This document shows, piece by piece, positions 6,912 through 11,945 of a DNA stretch of 11,945 bases. Both the position numbers and the translations under genes were made by a program. The stretch's first letter is position 1, and every line of letters begins with the position of its first letter. Below the pieces are notes generated by a model that saw nothing but the letters and a program-made list of their open reading frames with translations, was not told the origin of the DNA and made no database searches. Source of the stretch: Candidatus Brevefilum sp. (GTDB lineage Bacteria; Chloroflexota; Anaerolineae; Anaerolineales; Anaerolineaceae); assembly GCA_007119455.1 (NCBI GenBank), contig SKPR01000184.1, positions 1 through 11,945 on the forward strand, read 5' to 3'.

Positions 6912-7688
6912 CTACAAAGGACTTATCATACGGGCTGGAAGGACGATCTGTCCCTCTTCGGGATCACCGATTAAGTCAATATCCTCAGATTGATTTCCTG
7001 CCTGCCAGGCGATATAGGCAGCAGCCAGGGCATTAAGCTCTTCTATGCTGAAAATTTTCTCATCCGGAACCTCCCCCTGGATGAGTTTGAACCGGGTTAC
7101 CTCAAGGAAGAAGTCCATGGCATCCGGGACAGGCATTTGAAGTGAATACAGGATAAGTTGCCGCTGTAAACGCCCTTCCAATGAAGCTGGCAGTGGCAAC
7201 TTGCCCTTCAGCAATCGCCAGAAGATTATCTCTGGATGGGTTTCCAGGCTGTATCGGGGACCCTCTGAACCGGGGTAATCACCATAATCAAACTCGGTGA
7301 GTTGTTGATAAAGATCAAAAGAACGCCGTGCCCAGCTTGTGCAGTCCGCTGCTTTATCCGGGGTGGGCGTTAATGTAAATCCTTCAGCCGCCAACAGCCG
7401 TTCACAGACCCGGCTATTTGGTGGAAGTTCTGGCTTTTCAAAAGGCAATCCCACCTGACTGGGATTCTCATGGCTGTGGATGCCCATATTCGGACGGCGA
7501 GGCCCATTGACTGCGGCCCAGGCTGACTGTTGACCGCCTAAAAAAGCCAGCAGTTCAGCACGGTCACCCCGGCCGATGGCCAGCAACTGGCATGTTTCAT
7601 CGAGGGCAGCATACACATATGCATTTCGCAGGCGACCGGGTGCATTGATTATTTCTATCCCAACAAAGACAGGGTTCTTTACAGCCAT
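6912..7688 (-). CDS. DUF429-like protein (predicted RNase H-fold)
   Basis: A 258-residue soluble protein with no signal or membrane segment. The opening FVGIEIINAPGRLRN and YVYAALDE, then RAELLAFLGGQQSAWAAVNGP, ETHPEIIFWRLL and the C-terminal ELNALAAAYIAW follow the order of conserved blocks I recall for DUF429, a family with a predicted RNase H-like fold and no established reaction. Assignment is from memory of that pattern and is moderate. ATG 7688 is kept because the family core begins within ten residues; only AAAGG touching the start is visible as a ribosome-binding site. It is separated from the downstream operon by 122 nt holding that operon's promoter, and is transcribed divergently from the aldehyde dehydrogenase. 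Confidence 0.65.
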   Translation of the reverse strand: MAVKNPVFVGIEIINAPGRLRNAYVYAALDETCQLLAIGRGDRAELLAFLGGQQSAWAAVNGPRRPNMGIHSHENPSQVGLPFEKPELPPNSRVCERLLAAEGFTLTPTPDKAADCTSWARRSFDLYQQLTEFDYGDYPGSEGPRYSLETHPEIIFWRLLKGKLPLPASLEGRLQRQLILYSLQMPVPDAMDFFLEVTRFKLIQGEVPDEKIFSIEELNALAAAYIAWQAGNQSEDIDLIGDPEEGQIVLPARMISPL

Positions 7689-7694
7689 GCCTTT

Positions 7695-7723
7695 ATTTTA
7701 ATGATATTGAATCATTATTGCAA
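7695..7723 (-). promoter_or_regulatory. Putative, possibly leaderless promoter of the DUF429-like gene
   Basis: Minus-strand TTGCAA (7723-7718), a 17-nt spacer and TAAAAT (7700-7695) end 6 nt before the ATG, so transcription would start at or next to the start codon. The spacer holds an inverted repeat, AATGAT (7700-7705) and ATCATT (7711-7716). The same TTGCAA hexamer serves as -35 for the neighbouring operon. Confidence 0.4.
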
Positions 7724-7752
7724 ATCTAAAAACCGACATTCGGCCCCACGCT

Positions 7753-7787
7753 GAATCCTCAGGATGCTATTTAAGGTCCTGGGATTC
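7753..7787. promoter_or_regulatory. Long inverted repeat upstream of the aldehyde dehydrogenase
   Basis: GAATCC-T-CAGGA (7753-7764) pairs with TCCTGGGATTC (7777-7787): 11 base pairs with one bulged T around a 12-nt AT-rich centre. It ends 4 nt before a likely -10 box, so it covers the -35 region and would suit a dimeric regulator. There is no following T-run, so it is not a terminator for either flanking gene. Confidence 0.5.
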
Positions 7788-7791
7788 GTGA

Positions 7792-7797
7792 TACAAT
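7792..7797 (+). promoter_or_regulatory. Probable -10 box of the aldehyde dehydrogenase gene
   Basis: TACAAT matches TATAAT at five of six positions and lies about 50 nt before the start codon. No good -35 is visible at 16-18 nt; the inverted repeat occupies that region, which would fit activator-dependent or operator-controlled expression. Confidence 0.4.
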
Positions 7798-7832
7798 CTG
7801 AGCGTAATCAAACCCGATAAACTAAATGATCC

Positions 7833-7838
7833 AGGAGG
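7833..7838 (+). promoter_or_regulatory. Ribosome-binding site that decides the aldehyde dehydrogenase start
   Basis: AGGAGG lies 11 nt before ATG 7850. An earlier in-frame ATG at 7826 precedes this site and has no Shine-Dalgarno of its own, so 7850 is preferred. Confidence 0.65.
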
Positions 7839-7849
7839 AAATTACCCTT

Positions 7850-9436
7850 ATGGCTAAAGAAATGTCGTTTAAGCTCACCTATGCGACGATGTTCAATCCG
7901 CCCGAGGAACTGCACACACGGTTCTCTGAGGCTATGGCTGAAACAAAAGCGAATTTAGGCCAGGAATACCCCATGTTCATCAATGGCGAAGAACGTTACG
8001 TCGATGAGAAATACAAAGAATACTCACCCATCAACACGGAAATGCACCTGGCAACCTTCCAGAAAGGGAGCACTAAGGATGCAGAAGATGCGATTGCTGC
8101 AGCTCGCCAGGCCTTCCCCAACTGGAGCCGTATGAATTGGGATGAGCGCATTTATCTGCTGCGCAAAGCTGCAGAGATCATGGATGAGCGTCTGTTTGAA
8201 ATCAGTGCCGTGGTCACCCTGGAAGTTGGAAAAAACCGGATGGAAGCCCTGGGCGATGTGGCCGAAACTGCGGAATTGATCCGCTATGCCTGCAGTCAGA
8301 TGGAAGCCAACCAGGGATACCGGGTAAAGATGGGCAAAGACCCCCTGCCTGGTTACGACGCCACAAACTACTCGGTCCTCAAACCCTATGGCGTCTGGGT
8401 GGTGATCAGCCCCTTTAATTTCCCGGCCGCACTCACCGGCGGACCCTCCGGGGCAGCCCTGGCAGCAGGAAACACCCTCGTCATCAAGCCCGCCTCCGAC
8501 ACCACCTGGACGACAGCCCTCCTCGTAGACTGTATGCGCCAGGCGGGACTTCCGGATGGTGTGGTGAACTTTGTCTCCGGCCCCGGCTCGACCGTCGGTA
8601 ACGCCCTTGTGGAGAGTAATGAGGTAGATGGGCTGACCTTCACAGGCTCCTTTGATGTTGGTATGGGCATCTATCGCACCTTTGCTGAGGGTGATTACGT
8701 CCGCCCCACCATCCTCGAGCTGGGAGGAAAAAACCCGGCGATCGTCTCAAAGCACGCCGATATCGAAGACGCAGCGGTCGGTATCGTTCGCTCCGCCTTC
8801 GGGCTGCAGGGGCAGAAATGCTCGGCCTGCTCACGGGTTTATGCGGAGTCTGAAGTCTATGATCAGCTCGTTGACCGGGTGGTCGAACTGACAGAGAAAC
8901 TTGAGATCGGCGATCCGGCCGAACGCGAAACCTATATGGGCCCCGTCGTTACCAAGAGCGCTTACCGGGAATTCCAGGAATTCTGCAGTGAGCTCAAGGA
9001 AGCCGGGAAGATTCTGACCGGCGGCGAGGTCATAACAGAAGGCGATTTCGCCAAAGGTTATTTCTGCCAGCCAACGGTTGTGGTTGATGTGCCCCTTGAC
9101 CATCGCCTGTGGAAACACGAAATGTTCCTGCCGATCACCATGATCCAACCGGTGAAGGATCTTGACGAAGCCATGGAACTTGCCAACAGCGGCAAGTATG
9201 GGCTGACGGCCGGTTTTTACGGCTCCGAGGAAGAGGTTGGCTGGTTCTTCGACAATATCGAAGCCGGTGTGGTCTATGCTAACCGACCACAGGGCGCGAC
9301 CACAGGTGCCTGGCCAGGCTTCCAACCCTTCGGTGGCTGGAAGGGCTCAGGCGCCAGCGGAAAGAATGCTGGCGGCCCCTACTACCTGCCCCTTTACTTA
9401 CATGAACAGAGCCAGACCCAAATCCGCAGGGCCTAA
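7850..9436 (+). CDS. Aldehyde dehydrogenase, 1-pyrroline-5-carboxylate dehydrogenase type
   Basis: A 528-residue NAD(P)-dependent aldehyde dehydrogenase. Catalytic residues are visible: oxyanion N190 in SPFNFP, general base E290 in ILELGGKNP and nucleophile C324 in GQKCSACSRVY. The GQKCSACSR signature, the N-terminal extension ending in LGQEYPMFINGEE and the length (RocA is about 515) point to L-glutamate-gamma-semialdehyde dehydrogenase, which oxidises the P5C-derived semialdehyde to glutamate in proline and arginine breakdown. Related semialdehyde dehydrogenases share much of this, so the substrate is not proven. There is no proline dehydrogenase domain or neighbour in the window. It is cytosolic with no membrane segment. 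A terminator hairpin follows 27 nt after the stop, so it is probably transcribed alone. Confidence 0.85.
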   Translation: MAKEMSFKLTYATMFNPPEELHTRFSEAMAETKANLGQEYPMFINGEERYVDEKYKEYSPINTEMHLATFQKGSTKDAEDAIAAARQAFPNWSRMNWDERIYLLRKAAEIMDERLFEISAVVTLEVGKNRMEALGDVAETAELIRYACSQMEANQGYRVKMGKDPLPGYDATNYSVLKPYGVWVVISPFNFPAALTGGPSGAALAAGNTLVIKPASDTTWTTALLVDCMRQAGLPDGVVNFVSGPGSTVGNALVESNEVDGLTFTGSFDVGMGIYRTFAEGDYVRPTILELGGKNPAIVSKHADIEDAAVGIVRSAFGLQGQKCSACSRVYAESEVYDQLVDRVVELTEKLEIGDPAERETYMGPVVTKSAYREFQEFCSELKEAGKILTGGEVITEGDFAKGYFCQPTVVVDVPLDHRLWKHEMFLPITMIQPVKDLDEAMELANSGKYGLTAGFYGSEEEVGWFFDNIEAGVVYANRPQGATTGAWPGFQPFGGWKGSGASGKNAGGPYYLPLYLHEQSQTQIRRA

Positions 9437-9463
9437 CCTGACAGTGCAGGAAAAATAATCAAT

Positions 9464-9496
9464 AACCGGATGGCATTCCACCAGCCATCCGGTTTT
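9464..9496 (+). terminator. Rho-independent terminator after the aldehyde dehydrogenase
   Basis: AACCGGATGGC (9464-9474) and GCCATCCGGTT (9484-9494) form a perfect 11-bp stem with a 9-nt loop, ending in a short TTTT run. The weak T-run may permit some read-through into the next gene, which starts only 12 nt later. Confidence 0.8.
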
Positions 9497-9507
9497 GGAA
9501 TTCAGTC

Positions 9508-9786
9508 ATGATCCGTCAAGTGCTTTCACGCATCGGTTGCTTAATCTGGTCGTTCGGTGGGATTGTGCTCGTCGTGGGTATCGCAGCGGAACAGTCCGGA
9601 CAACCGGGTCTGGAAATCTTATTGGTCGGTCTGGTTGTGGCCGTTGTTGGGTTTTTGATCTGGAATGGGATGCGGCCTAAACGCCAACGAAACACCCGCT
9701 TTTCGTTGTTCAGAAAACGAAATCAAGAAAACGAAGTGAATGAAAACAGACAAAATAATTGGGAGGATCGCTACTTCGATGACTAA
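9508..9786 (+). CDS. Small two-TM membrane protein, unknown function
   Basis: A 92-residue protein I do not recognise. Two hydrophobic segments (about residues 8-27 and 34-53) are joined by a short polar turn. A basic, then Asn/Glu-rich cytoplasmic-type tail follows (KRQRNTRF, QENEVNENRQNN, ending in acidic YFDD). There is only a weak GGAA before ATG 9508. The stop overlaps the CoA-transferase alpha start by 8 nt (ATGACTAA), and the Shine-Dalgarno of that gene lies inside this one, so the frame is probably real and coupled to it. A regulatory or scaffold role for the transferase at the membrane is only speculation. Confidence 0.65.
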   Translation: MIRQVLSRIGCLIWSFGGIVLVVGIAAEQSGQPGLEILLVGLVVAVVGFLIWNGMRPKRQRNTRFSLFRKRNQENEVNENRQNNWEDRYFDD

Positions 9787-10681
9787 ATTATGCGCCTTAC
9801 ACGAGGCTGTAACCCGGTTTATCAGCGATGGAAATCTGATATACGCCAGCGGTTTTACCCACCTGATCCCGTTTGCTGCCGGACATGAAATCATCCGCCA
9901 GGGGTTTAAAGACCTGGTGCTGGCCAGGGCAACGCCAGACCTGATCTACGACCAGATGGTGGCAGCCGGTTGCGCTCGAAAGATCATTTTCTCGTACATG
10001 GGGAACCCCGGGGTGGGGTCACTGCGACGCATGCGTGCTGCCATTGAAGGCGGCAAGTTGGATTGGGAGGAGTATTCTCATTTCAGTATGATCAGCCGCC
10101 TCCAGGCCGGCGCCAGCGGGCTGCCCTTCATGCCCATGAATCCGACTGGAGCCCAGGACCTGGCTGAGCAAAATCCCAATTACCGCCAGCTGCAAGATCC
10201 CTATACCGGGGCAGATGTGGTGGTTGTCCCACCGCTGATACCAGACGTGGCTATTGTTCATGTCCAGCGAGCTGACGTGAATGGAAATGCCCATGTTTGG
10301 GGCATCCTGGGTGAACAACGGCTGGCTGCTTTTGCCAGTCAGCACGTCATCCTGACAGCAGAGGAAATTGTTGATGAGGCTGTGATCCGTTCTGACCCAA
10401 ACCGCACCCTGATCCCGGGTATGGTGGTTGACGCGGTCTGCCATGTCCCGTTTTGTGCGCACCCCTCTTATACCCAGGGCTATCATGACCGTGATAACGA
10501 ATTTTATCTCGCCTGGGATGAAATCAGCAAAACCGAAGAAAGCGTCCAGGATTACCTGGATGAATGGGTCTACGGTATTTCTGACAGGGCTGCCTACTGG
10601 GAAAAACTTGGCCCCAAGGTTCATCAACGGTTGCAAGCCGGGGAGCGACTTTCTGAACCGGTCAACTACGGCGATTATTGA
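9779..10681 (+). CDS. CoA-transferase alpha subunit (glutaconate CoA-transferase family)
   Basis: A 300-residue family I CoA-transferase alpha subunit. Blocks characteristic of Acidaminococcus GctA are seen in order: GNLIYASGFT near residue 20, HEIIRQGFKDL, the long central ASGLPFMPM, DVAIVHVQRADVNGNAHVWG, and near the C terminus IPGMVVDAV followed by PFCAHPSY. GctA is about 320 residues, so the length is close. The partner subunit follows 13 nt after the stop. Together they would move CoA between acyl-CoA and a free acid; the acid is not fixed by the sequence, and steroid-ring enzymes (IpdA) share this fold. ATG 9779 is chosen because GGAGG (9762-9766) lies 12 nt upstream and the family alignment starts there. 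Confidence 0.85.
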   Translation: MTKLCALHEAVTRFISDGNLIYASGFTHLIPFAAGHEIIRQGFKDLVLARATPDLIYDQMVAAGCARKIIFSYMGNPGVGSLRRMRAAIEGGKLDWEEYSHFSMISRLQAGASGLPFMPMNPTGAQDLAEQNPNYRQLQDPYTGADVVVVPPLIPDVAIVHVQRADVNGNAHVWGILGEQRLAAFASQHVILTAEEIVDEAVIRSDPNRTLIPGMVVDAVCHVPFCAHPSYTQGYHDRDNEFYLAWDEISKTEESVQDYLDEWVYGISDRAAYWEKLGPKVHQRLQAGERLSEPVNYGDY

Positions 10682-10694
10682 GGATAAAATTTCA

Positions 10695-11459
10695 ATGGAA
10701 GCGATTAACTATAACCAGCAAGAATTGATGGTCGTCAATGCGGCTCGCCTGCTGAAAGACCATGATACGGTCTTCGTGGGCGTTGGCATCCCAAACCTGG
10801 CCTGCAACCTGGCCATGCGAACCCATGCCCCGAATCTGCAGATGATCTATGAGGCAGGGGTAATTGGTGCACAACCCTCCCGGCTGCCCCTCTCCATTGG
10901 AGACCCTTCCCTGGTTACCGGTTCAACATCGGTTTGCAGCATGTATGATATTTTCACACTTTACCTGCAACGCGGCAATGTGGATGTCGGCTTCCTGGGC
11001 GGTGCGCAGATTGACCAGTTTGGCAATATCAACGCCACGGTAATTGGCGATTACCAGAACCCTAAAGTGCGGCTGCCTGGCTCCGGTGGTTCAATGGAAA
11101 TTGCAGCCTGGGCCAATCGTTGCTACATCATCACCCCCCACCAAAAGAGACGCTTCCCCGCCAGGGTTGACTTCCATACCTCAATTGGTTTCCTTACGGG
11201 CGGAAACGCCCGCACCAGCACGGGTGTGCGCGGGGGTGGTCCCCAGGCGGTGGTCACCAATTTAGGAATCTTGAAACCAGATGAAAATGGGGAACTGGTC
11301 CTGGCAGCGATTCATCCTGGTGTAAATTTTGAGGATGCACAGGCAAATACAGGCTGGGCACTCAAAAAATCTGCAGATTGCCAGCCAACATCACCGCCTG
11401 ATCGCGAAGAACTACGGATTCTGCGTGAAGAGCTTGACCCGGGCCGGATATATATCTGA
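10695..11459 (+). CDS. CoA-transferase beta subunit (glutaconate CoA-transferase family)
   Basis: A 254-residue beta subunit. The catalytic glutamate appears as E53 in MIYEAGVIGA, one position from the known Glu54 of Acidaminococcus GctB. Glycine-rich VGVGIPNLA (28-36), GGAQIDQFGNINATVIGDY and the C-terminal REELDPGRIYI match GctB closely in order and spacing; GctB is about 266 residues. It would carry the covalent CoA-thioester intermediate. The start at 10695 has GAGGA (10680-10684), overlapping the alpha stop, 10 nt upstream. Translation from a further-upstream in-frame start at 10428 would run through the alpha gene and is not credible. Glutaconate or 2-hydroxyglutarate as substrate is an inference from family and neighbours. 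Confidence 0.87.
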   Translation: MEAINYNQQELMVVNAARLLKDHDTVFVGVGIPNLACNLAMRTHAPNLQMIYEAGVIGAQPSRLPLSIGDPSLVTGSTSVCSMYDIFTLYLQRGNVDVGFLGGAQIDQFGNINATVIGDYQNPKVRLPGSGGSMEIAAWANRCYIITPHQKRRFPARVDFHTSIGFLTGGNARTSTGVRGGGPQAVVTNLGILKPDENGELVLAAIHPGVNFEDAQANTGWALKKSADCQPTSPPDREELRILREELDPGRIYI

Positions 11460-11475
11460 GTGAGTAACTACTCAG
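11456..11475 (+). other. Short hairpin over the CoA-transferase beta stop
   Basis: CTGAGT (11456-11461) and ACTCAG (11470-11475) can pair around an 8-nt loop. There is no T-run, so termination is unlikely by itself. The rest of the 122-nt gap to the next gene is AT-rich (TAATATTAATTAATTC near 11551-11566) and could hold a promoter, but no convincing -35/-10 pair is seen. Confidence 0.25.
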
Positions 11476-11581
11476 CATGCAAGGGAATATGGGGGCCCTA
11501 CCATCAGAAGCAGAACTGCCTGAGCAGCTACCTGAGAGATATCATTGGGGTAATATTAATTAATTCTAATTGAAAGGCCCT

Positions 11582-11945
11582 ATGAAAAATAATATCCATA
11601 TCCTGGTCACCTTTGATATATCCCATGAGGATGAACAAAAGATCCTTGAGACATCAGATCGGATTAAACTAACAATCTTACCGGTAAAAACACCCCAGGA
11701 GATTCCCGGTTCTCGCTGGGAAGATGTAAATATCCTTTACACCTGGGATGTTTTACCTGATCCTGAAAAGGTTCCTAACCTGCAATGGATCCAGTTTAAA
11801 AGCGCCGGTATTGATCGGTTCCTCAACCATCCCCTGATCAGGGATTCCAAAGTGGTCGCCACCTCGATGAGCGGGGTGATCACCAGCCAGATGGCAGAAT
11901 ATGTTGTGATGGCCATACTGGCTTTCGGACAGAAGCTCCCCATTC
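11582..11945 (+). CDS. D-2-hydroxyacid dehydrogenase, N-terminal part (cut by window end)
   Basis: The first 121 residues of a larger protein (family about 310-330). The sequence LQWIQFKSAGIDRFLNHP and then VVATSMSGVITSQMAEYVVMAIL are the conserved catalytic-domain blocks of NAD-dependent D-2-hydroxyacid dehydrogenases, just before the nucleotide-binding domain, which lies beyond the window. It would interconvert a 2-oxoacid and the R-2-hydroxyacid. GAAAGG (11572-11577) precedes ATG 11582 by only 4 nt. It follows the CoA-transferase pair by 122 nt on the same strand, and 2-hydroxyglutarate is a candidate substrate from context alone. Catalytic Arg, Glu and His are outside the visible part. 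Confidence 0.85.
   Translation, partial: MKNNIHILVTFDISHEDEQKILETSDRIKLTILPVKTPQEIPGSRWEDVNILYTWDVLPDPEKVPNLQWIQFKSAGIDRFLNHPLIRDSKVVATSMSGVITSQMAEYVVMAILAFGQKLPI

Noticed and set aside
8831..9325. Long antisense open frame over the aldehyde dehydrogenase
   Set aside because: The opposite strand encodes a well-conserved enzyme with catalytic residues; the antisense frame shows no family pattern.
10019..10636. 205-codon antisense open frame over the CoA-transferase alpha gene
   Set aside because: It is a shadow of the clear GctA-like frame, with no recognisable domain or start signal.
11456..11570. UGA read-through of the CoA-transferase beta stop (UGA followed by a hairpin and about 36 open codons)
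   Set aside because: The protein already ends at the family's usual C terminus (DPGRIYI), and the extension resembles nothing; the hairpin sits directly on the stop, not at SECIS distance.

Overview
The window looks like chromosomal DNA of moderate GC content from an anaerobic or facultative heterotrophic bacterium. Protein style (membrane-anchored alpha/beta hydrolases, a glutaconate-type CoA-transferase, a DUF429-like protein) suggests Chloroflexota, class Anaerolineae. That placement is inference from remembered family resemblance, not from a marker gene. No rRNA, tRNA, CRISPR array, insertion sequence or integrase was seen, and no gene-free stretch exceeds 300 bases.

Layout. (1) 1-2573, plus strand: a zinc-type efflux operon, with an ArsR/SmtB operator, an ArsR-family sensor and a ZntA-like P1B-ATPase. 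(2) 2570-6789, minus strand: a five-gene operon read from 6789 down to 2570. It encodes two membrane-anchored alpha/beta hydrolases, a peroxiredoxin, an NAD(P)-binding atypical SDR, and a 4-TM/alpha-beta hydrolase fusion. A good promoter (6871-6900) and a direct-repeat pair precede it. (3) 6912-7688, minus strand: a DUF429-like protein with a possibly leaderless promoter. (4) 7850-9436, plus strand: an aldehyde dehydrogenase of the 1-pyrroline-5-carboxylate dehydrogenase type, followed by a clear hairpin terminator. (5) 9508-11945, plus strand: a small two-TM protein overlapping a glutaconate-type CoA-transferase pair (alpha, beta), then the start of a D-2-hydroxyacid dehydrogenase cut by the window end.

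The main discovery is the peroxiredoxin at 4574-5047. Its reading frame is continuous apart from one in-frame UGA (4910-4912) exactly where the peroxidatic cysteine belongs, giving a U-P-Y-C motif at residues 46-49. A GC-rich hairpin lies about 20 nt downstream with geometry suited to a bacterial SECIS. This is best read as a selenocysteine peroxiredoxin. A gene caller that treats UGA as stop would report only an active-site-less 105-residue fragment.

How the genes may work together (inference). The efflux operon is a self-contained metal-resistance unit. The minus-strand operon pairs peroxide or disulfide reduction with membrane-facing hydrolases and an oxidoreductase, which could mean lipid or ester turnover or repair under oxidative stress. 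The right end fits amino-acid catabolism: P5C dehydrogenase makes glutamate, and a D-2-hydroxyacid dehydrogenase plus a glutaconate-type CoA-transferase resemble steps of the hydroxyglutarate route of glutamate fermentation. The dehydratase genes that would prove this are not in the window.
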